From: Scenedesmus sp. ARA3
Taxonomy: Eukaryota > Chlorophyta > Chlorophyceae > Sphaeropleales > Scenedesmaceae
Assembly (NCBI GenBank): GCA_004335835.1
Contig: RWJK01001533.1
Span: 2,759 to 66,758, forward strand
DNA length: 64,000 nucleotides
Reading direction: 5' to 3'
Below the pieces are notes generated by a model. It searched no databases, was not told where the DNA came from, and saw only the letters and a list, made by a program, of their open reading frames with translations. The stretch's first letter is position 1, and each line of letters opens with the position of its first letter. The position numbers were made by a program, and so were the translations under genes. Below are positions 33,892 through 45,562 of this stretch, piece by piece.

Positions 33892-34649
33892 TTACTTCTG
33901 TGCTGCTCCTGCAAGGTTGCCGGCTGCTGTTGTTGCTTTGCTGTTGATCGCTGCGTACTGCGTCTTCAGCTCCCGTGCCCGCTTGCTTTGCAGCTCGTCA
34001 AAGTGCTTGACCTGCAGCAGACCAGCAGCAGCAGCAGCAGCAGCAGCGGCGTAGCAACAGCATCAGTATTAGCAGCGCCTGAAGCACCATACAGCAATCA
34101 GAGCCCAGCAGGCACAGTCGTGTGAAGCTGGCCTTGAAGCAGCTCACATGCACTGCAGCAGCCAGACTATACACACATGCTGTTGCAACGGTCCACATGT
34201 GAAAAGCACAAATGCGCCTCCATTGTCAGTATGAGCGAGGTTACATACATGCACACATGATACAGAGACACAGAGCAGCTAGTTGCTGTCGATCAGTCAC
34301 GCATAGTCTTGCTGCAGCTGCTGCACATGTGCAGTGGTAGCTGCTGCCATCACTGCAATGCAGCTGAGCACCCTTGATCAATGTGAAGCGTTGACCACAC
34401 CAAGGCAGCTAGCATACAGTACTGTTCCAGTGCCTGCAGGTGACGTGCGCTACACCCGCCATAGCCCTCAAAACTTACCCAGCTAGGCAAGCAGGCAGAC
34501 TCAAACTTTGCCCTCAGCTGCTTGCACTTGCTGGGGATGTCGCCTTTGACCTCCAGCAGCCCACACTCCCTCAAGCACTGATAGAAGGCGTCCCTGGCAC
34601 TATAGCAGACGGCTCTGCCAGAGCGTGTTGTGGCTTTCTCACTGGACAT
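33892..34649 (-). CDS. COA6: Cytochrome c oxidase assembly factor 6 homologue (COA6)
   Basis: Two exons, 34649-34479 and 34011-33892, give 96 residues, close to the family's usual size. COA6 is a small CHCH-type protein of the mitochondrial intermembrane space that helps deliver copper to COX2 in complex IV. The CX9C-CX10C motif is complete: C15/C25 and C42/C53, within CYSARDAFYQCLREC and CKQLRAKFESAC, followed by LPSWVKHFDELQ, as expected. The donor is GTAAGT; the acceptor follows a CTG-rich tract. The ATG at 34649 has a weak context (CTC before ATG), and an in-frame TAA lies upstream, so no longer start exists in this exon. No TGTAA lies between its stop and the SNRNP27 ATG 42 nt later, suggesting a shared transcript. 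Confidence 0.93.
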
Positions 34650-34918
34650 GAGATGCTGCACCAAGCTCCCAGCACAGCAATCTGCAAACACGCCGGGTAT
34701 CGATTATGACGGTGTGTGATCGAGCTCTCATGCCTGGCTTCACGGTAGACGAGCTCTGCTGAAGGAACGGGTTGTGCAAATGACAGTCAGGGCAGGTGCG
34801 TCACTGCAAACGCCCGAGCCAGGTCCGCACAGGCTTGTGTGGAGTCTGCAGACATGCAATGTGCTTATGATGGTGAAGAGAGTGCAATGCTGCACATGCT
34901 GAGAGGCTGCCAGTAAAC
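34650..34918. promoter_or_regulatory. Short shared upstream region of COA6 (-) and the membrane protein gene (+)
   Basis: Only 269 bases separate the two divergent start codons. Both promoters and 5' UTRs must fit here unless either gene has an unseen 5' exon. No core-promoter motif is clear to me. Confidence 0.45.
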
Positions 34919-36942
34919 ATGGTAGCCATTACTCGGCCTCTGCTGTGTTTGTCGCCCGCCGAGCAGGAGCTTGAACAGCTGTATCGCGAGCATGTTAACA
35001 AGTCCTACTTGAAGATCGACCACGCATTGTGAGTGGCTGTGTGCTGCGGCATTGCTGGTGCTGCTGGCAGTTCACCAAGCTAGCTGCACAGCGCATCTCT
35101 CGCGTATCAGGGCTACAAACAGTTGTTGCATGGTTTTACCAGTGCAACCTGGGCTGCAGACCACCAGAGCCCAAGTTGTGCGGGCAGAGCTTTGCAGTGT
35201 AGCAGCCTGAACTGCAGGCCAGGATCCAAATGCGTTCAACCCATCATTGATTGGCAGCACAGTTTTAGGTTGCACTTGTATGCGTGCAAAACCAGCTGAT
35301 GATCAATGCTGAGTAGCTCTGCACCAAAATGTATAGCAATACTTGAAGGTGGTGTGCCCACACTGCTGCTGCTGCATGTCGCAGGTGCCTGTTCAAACTG
35401 TTTATCACCGTCTTCTGTGTTGCCGGCCTGTTGGCGGGAGCCTTTCCTGCAAGCACATCCGGCATAGCAGCGTGGCTAGCCTACCTGCTCACTCTGGCGC
35501 TGCATGCAGTGCTGCAGCAGCAGCCGGGCTTCTACGCCGCTCGCAGGAGCTGGCTGGTGTTACTTTTTAAACTGCTGCTGACAGCTGTGCTTATGAGCCT
35601 GGTTGTCACATGTGTGCTGGAGCCCATCAGTTCTATTGGCAGCTACGCAAAGGTGCTGCTGATGGGCAGCGGCATCGTGATGCTCAACTGCACAGGTGGG
35701 CGCGCGCGACGCGCATGCAACGGAAGCATGGCTGTATAGTTCACACTATTGCCTCTTGGTCCAAATGTCAGCCAGGCACAAGGAGTGGCTGGGAGCAGAG
35801 TGCACCGATGTCATAGCAGTAAAGAGTAGCAGCAGCAATGTTGACGCACATGCCGTGGTGCAGGTGCCTGGCACTGCAGACACATCGGCGCTCAAATGCG
35901 GGGCCTTAGCGCATAGCACAGAGCAGTCCCTCAGCATAAACTTGCAATCCTGCTGCTTAGCACCAAGCGCCTGACACTCAGTGCTGCTGCTGCTGCTGCC
36001 ATCTCCCACGCCAGGCATCTGCATGCCAGTCATCTGGCGCCGCCACGTGCAGCTGTCCCTTCTCGCCGTCGCCGCCTACAACGCCGCACTGCTGCCGTCT
36101 GTCGTGGACACGCTGCTGTGCACGCCAGCCTCCCGCGCTTACACACGCAGCTTGTACAGGGCCATTGATGCCACAGCCTTCAGTGTAGGCGGCATGCTGC
36201 TGCCGTTCCAGGCGCTAGCGCTGCCCGAAGCAGCACCACGCGCGCAAGCGTATAATGTGGTGCTGTGGCTGCAGCTGTGCCTGGGGCTGCTTGTGCCCTC
36301 GGTGTGCCTGTACTGCCAGGAAGTCAGGTGGGTGCAGGAAGGGCGCTGACTGTTGAGTTGAGTAAGGCTGCAGGACAGGTGTGCTGCGTGTGTCTTGCTG
36401 CAGCTGCTGTACCAGCGCAGTGCCTGTTGGAGGTGCGCTTGGGTTGCTTTGCTTTCTGTGCTGCCATCTAGATGCACAATATGCAGGGTAGGCATGTTAC
36501 GGCTGATCTCCGATGTGTTGTACACTGCTGTCAGCATCAACGTAGCTGTTTTGACAGTCATCTTTTGCCTGCATATCTATTGCTGTGCAGGTCGCGCTCT
36601 GCTTTCCTGCAGCTGCTGTCAACCACGACATCGACTGCGCCGGTACCGCCCTGCCCTGCGGCCTCCGCAGCACCCGACGCTGCACCACGTGCAGACTCGG
36701 CAGCGGCTGCAGCTGCAGCACTGCAGCGGCAATCTGAGGATATTGCCTGCCGCGCTGCTGCCTTGCCAAAGCAGCCGTTGCTGGCGCTGCTGGTGGTGCT
36801 GCTGACTGTTGCGCTGTGGGCTCTGATGCATGCGGCATCTGGGCTAATAGTTGAGGTTGGTGATGGGCTGCAGAGCGCGCGCTGGTTTGCACGCATCACC
36901 GCGCAGCACGGCGCAGGCAATTGCATAGGTGCGGGGTGGTGA
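34919..36942 (+). CDS. Multi-pass membrane protein of unknown function
   Basis: Exons 34919-35028, 35385-35695, 36015-36327 and 36591-36942 join in phase to 361 residues. After a soluble N-terminus (MVAITRPLLCLSPAEQ) I see about seven hydrophobic segments: LFKLFITVFCVAGLLAG, GIAAWLAYLLTLALHAVL, WLVLLFKLLLTAVLMSLVV, a weaker one at VLLMGSGIVML, LSLLAVAAYNAALLPSVV, VLWLQLCLGLLVPSVCLY and, near the C-terminus, LLALLVVLLTVALWALMHA. A Pro/Ala/Ser-rich loop (about residues 250-300) precedes the last one. I recognise no family motif. Similar multi-pass proteins of unknown role are common lineage-specific algal genes. The exon structure is supported by clean GT-AG sites and continuous hydrophobic coding. 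The last exon could alternatively be spliced again near 36929. Confidence 0.65.
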
Positions 36943-39884
36943 GGCGGCTCCTTTTGTTGTTTGGGTGTGGCTCTGTGATAGGCGTTGCTGCTGGCCAGGT
37001 GTTACATTTGATCAGGCAATGATGTGCATGTCGTTGGTTGTGTGGCTGGCATGTACAATGATCAAGATGTCTTCACGACAAAGCGGCGTTTGCTTGAATT
37101 ATACACAGTGCCATATGCATAACTAATACGAGGTCAGCCGCATGCACACAAGGACAAGAAGGCAAGGCATGGCTAGTTGTTATCGGCTTCTTGGCAAGCC
37201 CCTGAGCGCTGTATTCATGTGCGTTGTGTGCTGCATCGCGGGGTAGACATCAATCTGCTGTGCTGTTCTATCTGCGTGTCATGGTGCTCTTTCATACGGG
37301 TGGGGGGAGAGTACTGTGGCTGCTGGTTGGCTTCAGCAACTGACCTTGAGGGCATGTGGGGGCACCATGTGTGTGCGCCACTGTATCATACAATACACAG
37401 AGGTGGTTTGTTGCAGGAGATGGCAGTTTGAATCTGTGTTGCGACCAAGTGAGTAGCTTTTCTGGCAGAACTCTTGAACGAGGATGCTGTCAGGCTGCAT
37501 AGGGCATGTGTGACGAACAGCACAATGGGCTTGTGTGGCCAAGCATACAAACCCTTGCATCCCTTGCCCCTTGCATGCCATGGCGCTCATGTTGTGTACT
37601 CAGCAGCATTCGGTGCCTTGCAGATGATGCAGTTGCTTATGCAGAGGGGGGAGTCGCTCTTGCAGACGATGGTACATCAGACTGGCAGCATTGTTGAACA
37701 GGAGCAGCACTGACGCGGTCTAGGGGTTCAGGCGCAGCTTGGCATCAGCCCAGCGTATGTGTTACGCATCTGTTCTTGAGACAGTTGGTCTGTCGCTCTC
37801 GCTGTCACTAGGTACGTGTGTTTCTGCCGCTTACTTACTATTTGACTATGGCAGAGGGTTGCTGTGCCTGGTGCTGCCACAGGCAGCAGCAGCTCAACAG
37901 AATTGGGGATTGGGGATGGCTATGAACAGCGATGGTAGTATCAACAGGTCCTGCAATGTGCAGGCCCTGCATGCCCAACCACGCCTATTCTACTTCGCAC
38001 AGTTGTCCATCACAGTTGTCTTAGTTATCGGTGCGCCACTCGCCCACAGTTGCACAACTTTTTTCCTTTTCAATCTTGGCTTCACATATATTATCTGCAC
38101 GTAGTCATGCGTCCTCCTGAGTCAGCACTGATATTAGGCTGTTTTCTGTGTTTGGAGGAGGTGTACCAAGCAAGAATGGCAAGGGTCACATGCAGCGCAC
38201 CTTGCATCGTAGTGCGCGCAAGTTGCCGTTTAGCCTTGCCTGTGGATTGCAGGCTGCTGGCTTGGTGTTGATGCTTGGGTTTTCTGTGTTACGTGTTCAG
38301 AGGCATTTGAATCTGTTGAGACTGGCATATGCGTGCCATGTTGTGCTGTGCCAGCTTGAAAGTGTCTTTGCGCCTTGGCTTGCTCAGCAGCATCTGCTAA
38401 GCATCGGGCCAGTTGGGCGGTGTCTGTAGGGGCTTGGCGGCTAGCAGCGTCTGTAGGATGAGCGACATCTGTAGGCAGTGTATGTAGGTGTCTGGCCAGT
38501 AAAAGCGGCCTGCGTGTTGTGTGTGCTGCTGCGTTGTTGCTGCTGCGGAATGGGGATCGGTAAGGGCTTCCTACCTACTTCGTTTTTTTTTTGGTGGGCA
38601 GGCTGCAGCTGCGGCTGTATGCAGGTTTGCCTGCCAGTGCTCTGGTCTGGTGCTGAAGCCTGTGTGAGCCATTGTTGTTTAGCAACAGATGGAAGGGCCT
38701 GCTTGTTAGTGCTTCGTTGCGCCTGGTGTCTTTGTGTCGCTGTGCAGAAGATTCTCTGCATGCCTTTTGTAGGCGGCAATTGCCAGGGTCTGCTTGCTGT
38801 GCTGCCTTTCAGTGTGAGCAGCCAGCAGTGCAGGTGGTGCCTGGAGCTAGCAGTGCTTCGCACTGGCGATGTTCAGCGCAGTGCACCAGTGAGAGTTCTT
38901 GTCAGGGCGTGCGTTTGAAACACAGCATACACGACATTCAAGCACTTGATTGGATGTGCTGGTCCACGTAATGCATGAGGAAGCAGTTTTCTGTGTTTTC
39001 TTTGTGAGGCGCGTTAATGCGTTGTCTTTTATGTGTATGGCTGCTGCTGGCAGTTGGTGCTACAAATCCAAGTTGTGGATCTGTTTGCACAGCCTTTGCA
39101 GCTGCTTTGCAACCAGGGCCTCTGACGACGCCATCTTGACTGTTGGCCGGCCACAGTTTGGTTGCAACCAATTGCTGCCTGCCATGAGCGTGTTGTATGC
39201 TTGCCAGTAGAGCATGCTTGTGCACGTTTTCATCATGCACGTCCTCCTCCTGCGTTCTGTGTACTTGTCATGGCTTCAGCACTGAAGGTTGCTAGCTGCG
39301 CCAGTGTTTCTAAAGCGTAACACATACATGGTGCTATGCTAGCCCTTTGTGTCTTTTCCTCAGCTTGATGTCCTCCATGTGGCGGCTGTTGCCATGCACT
39401 GGCTGAGCTCAAGTGTAGAGGCATGCGGTGCAAGGTGCGCAGTTGTGCATTTACCATGCCTAAAACTGTCATATTACATGCTTAAGCATCAAGCCTCCTG
39501 TGTCCTGTTGACTGCGGAAGAGCTGTCATTGCATGGTCAGCACTCATGAATTGCGTGGGCATGTACCTGTACGCGAATGTCTCGCACAGCATGACAGCAG
39601 TGCATTGTTGACGTGTGCACAGATGGTTATGATATGTTGCATTGTGCTTTGCAATGTGCGACCTGCAACCCTTTTTACATGGTGTTGTGCTGTCAGTCAC
39701 AGCCTGTCACCATGCAGTACAGATGTCATGCCGTCATGGGCCCTGATGTGGTTTAACTGGTGCTTCACGCCCCTGATCTGGCCTTGATACACAAATTGCA
39801 CATAACTAGAACAGTTTCATATCATCAGCAAGCGCCATCGCATTATCGAGCTTGACTTTCAACACGCTGAGAAAAACATCGGAT
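36943..39884. other. Long gene-poor, G/T-rich stretch
   Basis: The plus strand is strongly G/T-rich to about 39780, like the 3' regions of other plus-strand genes here. ORFs up to about 120 codons exist (for example 37739-38104, hydrophobic), but they begin at non-ATG codons and show no motif. It could be a long 3' UTR, a non-coding RNA or plain intergenic DNA. I find no exon I can defend. Confidence 0.45.
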
Positions 39885-42812
39885 ATGTCGCAGCAGCGAC
39901 AAAAGGCTGGCCTGCAACTGCTAAGCTGCAAGATCAACGAACACTTCGGCATCGTAACAACTGCAGAGCAGCTGCAAGCACATGGATGGATCAGCTGGCA
40001 GCGCCCAGGCAACAGGAACAACTACTTCCAAAACGAACAGCTGGGGCTTGGACCGTTTATCAACTCGCCTAGCGTGATCAAAGCCATAGAAGCAGCTGCT
40101 AGGCTTGGTCAGAAGCAGGATGTAGCGGCCATGCTGGGGCATCATGCGGTGAGTGCTGTACTGCTGAGCAGCCGCTGCTGTACATTGTACAACAGCACCG
40201 TTGATGCCTACATTGGCTGCTTAACAGGACATACAACCACACTAAAGCGTGAAATTGCGTTGTATACGATGTGATGTGATGTCCTGCTGTGCCGCACATC
40301 ATGACAATCTGTGATGTTGCAGGAGCAGCTGATACAGGCTGCGCCCCTTGATGCTGATGATGACACCCCCGAGGAGCTTGACACAAAGCTGCCTTGGCAG
40401 CAGCTGATTGAGGCGTCACAACAGCACCACCAGCAGCAGCAGCAGCAGCAGCATGATCAGGCCCCGCCCCATGATGTTGAGGAACACCACCACCAGCAGC
40501 AGCAACAGCAGCAGCAGCAGCAGCAGGCAGGAGAGGATCCTGCCTTACCTACGGACAACAGCCCTACACTGGTGAAGCAGGTCAGCATCAGTTGCCTAGT
40601 ATACAAAGTGCTGCAGTGCTGTGCAGTGAATAAGCACAGTTGTTGCTGCAGCAACAATCGTCTGCAACGTGTGGCCACAAGGCATCCTCTGCAGGCTAGC
40701 AGCAGCAGCAGCAGCAGCCTCTGCTCCGCACGGCTTTGCTCTTCATGCGCCTATCAAACCTTACCTTTGCTGCCTTTGCAGGAGAGCGCAGAAACAGCAG
40801 CCCTGCCCAGCCACCTCATCTGGCTTCCAGCAGACAGGGAGCAGCAAGGCCTCGCCACCATTGCAGAGTGGCTCTCCAAAAGCATGGCCGCAGGCAGCGC
40901 CGCAGCATTCACAGCAGCGTTGCTGCAGCAGCGGGGCATGCGCATCGCAGCAGCTGCGGAGCGCGCCCCGGGGGTAAGGAATTACGTGTGGTGGCCTGCG
41001 GTGTTGGTTGAGGGGCCTCTGAAGATGCACAGCTTCAGGCATGGCGCTGAGCTGTTGCTAGGGAGGGAGGACTGCAGGACGGTGAGTGTTCGAGTACTGC
41101 AGTCTTTGTATAAGAACGGATTTACACATCCGCAGAGTCCTCACGGACCGCGTTGGATGAGAAACTGCACATTCAAGCAAAGCTGCGCCAGAAGACCTCT
41201 GACCTTTGTGCTGCCTGAGGGGGCGCTGAAGATGCACAGCTTTCGCACGGGGCTGAGCAGCTGCTAGTGAGGGAGGACTGCAGGCGGGTGAGCACCCTAG
41301 TGCTGCTGCCGGGTAGTTGTGCTCAGGGTGCAGGCAATAGGTCTGGCGCTCATTGTTTTGCAAGCGGTGATGTGCAGCCTGGTTGATTAGCCTGATGGTT
41401 CTCTGTTGTAGCCATACTGATGGCAGGCCTGTGCTGTGCCAGAGCCATGCAACACAGCGCCATGTCACACTTGTGTACTGCATGCTTGCTGCTTCACAGG
41501 GGCTCGGGATCACAGAAGCTGACCTGTCACCAGCAGCAGCAGCAAGCGCAGCAGCCACTGCAGGCAAGGCCAGCAGCATCTGGGGCAACACAGCTGCAGG
41601 TGGTCCTGGTGCCTGGCGCAGCAGCAGCAGCAGCGAGCCACCTGCCAAGCGCAGCAGGCCTGCTGCTGCAGCAGCAGCTGATGCTGGGCATGCGTGGCAG
41701 CCTGATGTAGCAGCAGAGCTGGTTGGCGCTGCGGCGGAAGCAGACAGCAAGGCTGCAGCGGCAGTTGAGCAGGTATGGGTGGGTGGCTGGATGCAGAGCG
41801 TTAACTTTGTGTGGCGGTGGCTAGCCACTGTTAGGCAACTCCGCGCAGAGGGCAGCAATCCATGGCGACACTTTGCTCGCGCTTTGCTCACACTTTTGCA
41901 CATGCCCAACTGCCAATTTTGCCATGGCCCACACAAAGCGGAGCAGTACATTGTGCAGCAGCAGTGCCTCACTTGACAACATAACTGCTATACACCCTGA
42001 CGCTGATGCGTAATACTGGCCAGCATTGACCACAACACCGACACCAGCTGCTGCTGCTACGACACACGCACTCAATTCTGGCCTGCCCCTTGCAGCTACG
42101 GGCTGCACTAGAGCCAGTCAAGCCCATTCTGACCTGGACGCCAGCAGCATACAGCAGCCTAACAGCAGAGACACGCACAGGCCTGCCGGCAGCAATCGCA
42201 GACTTCATCGTAGCAGCAGATAGCCACATCACGCAGCTGCAGCGCGGCCGGGCAGCCCTGCAGCAGCACGCAAAAGCTCGGCCGGCACATATGCGGCACT
42301 ACAGCCTCAGGCAGCAGGGAGACAGCAGCAGTACAAGTGTGGTTGGCAGTGTCCTGCAAGCTGCGGCTGCAGCTGTGAATTGGCTGCAGGGCAGTGAGCA
42401 GCAGCGGCTGCTGCAGCGTGCGCAGCAGGCGCAGCTGCAGCAGCAGCAGGCGGAGCAGCGCAAGGTGCTGTCGCCGCTGAGGAGCAGCCGCCGGCAGCAG
42501 CCAGGGCTCAACAGCAGATCTGCTGCGGTTGCCGAAACAGCTGCTGCAGCAGCAGGGGCTCCTGCCGCGGCTGCAGCTAATGTAGAGCTGCGAGGGCCTG
42601 GGCAGTCTGCGGAAGCAGAGAGTGCGGTAGTAGTGCTGACTCCGGTGCTGACTCAGCAGGGTCAGCAGGCTTTATGTAGTGAGGAAGATCTGGGTGCTGT
42701 GCGGCAGAAGATGGCGCAGCTTGAGGCTGAGCTGGCAGCGCTGCAGCAGCGGGAGGTGGCCCTGGCAGCAGGCAGTGAGCAGCTGTGGGGGCCGTCCCCT
42801 GTGACACCCTGA
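39885..42812 (+). CDS. Hypothetical polyQ-rich protein
   Basis: Exons 39885-40148, 40323-40580, 40782-41081, 41500-41772 and 42096-42812, all phase 0, give 603 residues. The N-terminal 88 residues (MSQQRQKAGLQLLSCKINEH onward) look globular, with GWISWQRPGNRNNYFQNEQL and an Ala-rich helix. Exon 2 is dominated by Q and H runs. Exon 3 contains HLIWLPADREQQGLATIAEW and possibly KMHSFRHGAELLLGRE. Later exons are Ala/Ser/Gln-rich, with a possible bipartite nuclear signal (PPAKRSRP) and a C-terminal coiled coil (AVRQKMAQLEAELAALQQRE). A nuclear scaffold or transcription-related role would fit but is speculation. No known domain is recognised. Exon 3's end (40974-41081) is less certain, because GGTAAGG at 40973 could be an earlier donor. 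Confidence 0.6.
41207..41290 (+). repeat. 3' echo of exon 3 of the polyQ gene, frameshifted
   Basis: About 80 bases repeat the end of exon 3 (GPLKMHSFRHGAELLLGREDCR in the real copy at 41015-41081) with its own GTGAGC donor, downstream of the exon. A one-base loss near the GGGGCTGAG puts a TAG in frame, so this copy cannot encode the segment. Confidence 0.8.
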
Positions 42813-43286
42813 GGTCCCTGAGGACTGCACTGCAGTGCCTCCTGTCGCACTCTTGGCAGGGATGCTTTAATGTTGCCAGAGTCGGCGGAAATATCACTGG
42901 CGCGTTGCCGCAGCACAAGTGCTTGGCAAGTACATTCTAAAAATACCACAGTTGCAATGTTGCTGTTGTGGCTACAGCTGAAGTCCGCTGCTGCAGCTGT
43001 TGTGCTTGGGCGGATCCCCGGTTGTACTAGTGGTCGGTATGATGTGGGCACCAGTGCGTTGGTGGTCAGCAACTGTGCTCAGCACAGCAGTCCTGCCTAG
43101 ACAGTTGGCCTCACGCAAGTAACCTCCTACAAGTGCATGCATACAATGCGGCGCCGCCACACACAGGTGTGCATGGTGACCGTACAAAGCCAATCAAACC
43201 TCTGCTTCAAACCCATGTGACACTGTCAGTAACATGGTGCCCAACCGGTTACACCACACTTTCAGAGATCACAGCACACACAGCGC
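42813..43286. other. Convergent 3' boundary between the polyQ gene and the PIH1 gene
   Basis: No gene. The plus strand is G/T-rich to about 43090 and A/C-rich after it, matching two 3' UTRs that meet. TTACA at 43249-43253 reads TGTAA for the PIH1 gene, about 34 nt past its stop. Confidence 0.5.
43249..43253 (-). terminator. TGTAA signal downstream of the PIH1 gene
   Basis: TTACA on the plus strand reads TGTAA in the PIH1 gene's sense, 34 nt past the stop. Confidence 0.4.
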
Positions 43287-45166
43287 TCAGTCCAGCTCCG
43301 TGTAAGCTGAGTGAGCAACCGGCAGCTTTGAGAAAGCATGTGGCGCCTGATCCACCAGCTGCTGCACCCACTGCTGCGCCGACAGGTACGGCAGCTGCAC
43401 CTGCAGCTGCTTACTGTCAGGCAGCAGCTGTGCCTCAGCGCCGGCACTGCTTGCTGCAAATGGCAGCTGCACAATGCAGGGCCCACCAGCAGCAGCGTCA
43501 GCAGTCACTCGCAGCTGCCGCCCGCACACCTCAACCTGTATGCTGGAGTCTGACCAGCTGCTGCTGTCAGATCTATGTGGCAGCTGCAGTGTTACTACCA
43601 TATGCGTCACTGCCTTGCCTTCACACTTCACGCTGTGCTGCCAGCCGCCGCCGCTGCTGCCGCTGCCAGCCAGCACCCTAGCTGCTGCTGTTCTGCTGCT
43701 GCCATTCTGCTTGCTGCCAGCATCCGCTGGCATCTGCCTGCTGCTTGCCGCATCTCTGCTGCTGCCTGATGCAGCCTTCGCCTTGCCGCCTGCTGCGGCT
43801 GCAACTGCTGCATCTTTCTGGCTCGGCGGCAGCGCAAAGCTCGGGGCCTCATCTCGTTGCAGCGTCACATCTGTCACTAGCTGCCGCTTGTCAACCCGCA
43901 CGCGCTGCTGCCGCACTGCAGCGCCTTTGTATGCCATCTTCGGCAGCTTGAACTTCGGATCTAACTCCAGCTTGTGCTTGCTGGACACCTGCTGCAGGGC
44001 CAGCTCTACTACCAGCGCCTTCAGCGGCCTGTGCTGCTGCGCTGATTTGAAGATGTCCGAGTTGATGATGCAGTCGACGGTGCTGCACGGCTGCCCCGAT
44101 TTGTCTGCATCTGCTAGCAGCTCGCTGCAGCTGAGGGGGAAGCGCAGCGCCTCTGCATCTGCTGCTGCTCCTGGCGCATCACGTGCCAGGTTTTCAAGTG
44201 CCTGCAGGCAAGCCTCCGGCATGCTGCCGTTGTCCCAGCCGCCAGGTGCCGGAACCTGCGGCAGCAACAGCAGCAGCATGTGCGGCGCAGGGCACCAGCA
44301 TGTGTTCATAGGCACGTCGGCGGCAATGATTGTGTCGAAGATGTTTGCGCAGACGAATGCTAGCGTGTGCGGCCAAAGTCATGTTGCGTTTGCTGTGGAC
44401 GCGTTGGATGCCACAACATATGCAGGATTGTAGTGAAGCTGTCCTGCAAGCATGCAGTGCCACTTGCGACGGCGTGCAGCTGCTGTTGCTGCTGCAGGAA
44501 TTGACAGGTGTGCCCTGCGCAGCCCCCTTGTCGTTGTCTGTTGCGCACCTGCTTGCTGTGGCAGATGTTGATGAACACTTTCCTGCCTTCCTTGTCTGCC
44601 GTCTTCACAACAAACCTGCGCAGCATAACGTTGCGATAAGGTTCAGTAGGCACATGCTTGGCAGTGTTGTTGTGCAGCACATTGAAGCGACATGTGTGCA
44701 ACCCCACTGGGGCCTGCCTGCCGATCTGCTTCATAGGCTTGTCCCTATTAATCATATTGCGCGTGCAGTTGCAAACATTGACGGCAGCAAAGTAGTCCCA
44801 TGTATGTGGCAGTCTCCTGCAGCCCAAAGCTGCTGCTGCTGCCGCTGGTGGCTCACCCTGGTTCAGGGGTGATGTTTTGTGTTTCCACGTCGCTCGTGGG
44901 CTGACCCTTTGCACGTTTCACATTGTTCATCAGCTCCTGCAATCAGACAGTTGTGGGATCAGGCTGCTGCCGCTGATGCTTGACAGACAGCAGCAGAACA
45001 TGCTAGAGAGCCCACGCAACAGGCTGATGCGCACTTGCAGCTCCTCTGGCACGGGACCCAAGCGCTGAGCAGATGATTCGTATGACTCCAATAGCTTCAT
45101 CATCTCCTCCAGGTCCTTTTGCGATAAGTCTGGCACATCCATCATCTGCTTCAGGCCCTGCTCCAT
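43287..45166 (-). CDS. PIH1-domain protein (dynein preassembly / R2TP adaptor family)
   Basis: Exons 45166-45035, 44936-44857, 44615-44549 and 44255-43287 join in phase to 415 residues. PIH proteins link client proteins to HSP90/R2TP. In algae the ciliary members (MOT48, PF13/Kintoun, TWI1) preassemble axonemal dyneins in the cytoplasm. The N-terminus is helical (SQKDLEEMMKLLESYESSAQ). ITPEPGFVVKT, then GRKVFINICHSKQVPAPG (about 81-98), is the classic start of the PIH1 domain. STVDCIINSDIF and KHKLELDPKFKLPKMAYKG complete it. After an Ala/Ser-rich linker comes a CS-like C-terminal domain (about 300-415, THMVVTLQLPHRS.. to ..KQLQVQLPYL). Which PIH subfamily it belongs to cannot be settled by eye. 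Its head-to-head position with IFT57 favours a ciliary role. Confidence 0.88.
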
Positions 45167-45562
45167 GCTGCTGCCTGCCGGTGGGTTCAGCTGTGCAGGT
45201 TGGTGGTCCTCTTCTATTTACACAACCCGTGACAATGGTTTTGTATAATAGTACATGGGTGCATGCGATCAGTCAGTAAGAAGCGACGCATGTGTTGTGG
45301 GAAATCGCGGTCATTGACGGTCAAGGCCAGGTTTCAATTATTCGTGTCAATCACAGCATCGCACGTGCTGGCGTCGTGCTTAAACATTTAAAGTTTGTAA
45401 GTACCGCTTTAAGCAACATCGAGATGTCAAGCTTGCTTGTCTGACCTTGCAGCCTGGCCAGCTTTGGGGGCAACATGGGAAAGGTGCAGATGTGGACCCA
45501 TACATGCCTGCACTGCAGAGAAACGTATAAAATAACAATTTAGATGCGATGATTGTCTCTTG
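45167..45562. promoter_or_regulatory. Bidirectional promoter candidate, PIH1 gene (-) and IFT57 (+)
   Basis: The two divergent start codons are 396 bases apart with no coding sequence between. Both genes are cilia-related, so a shared regulatory element that responds to cilium formation is plausible. I did not identify a specific motif such as an X-box with confidence. Confidence 0.5.

Noticed and set aside
37739..38104. Hydrophobic 121-codon ORF
   Set aside because: It has a non-ATG start and no conserved motif, and G/T-rich DNA readily gives hydrophobic frames.
43474..44433. 319-codon plus-strand ORF
   Set aside because: It is the antisense of the PIH1 gene's last exon.
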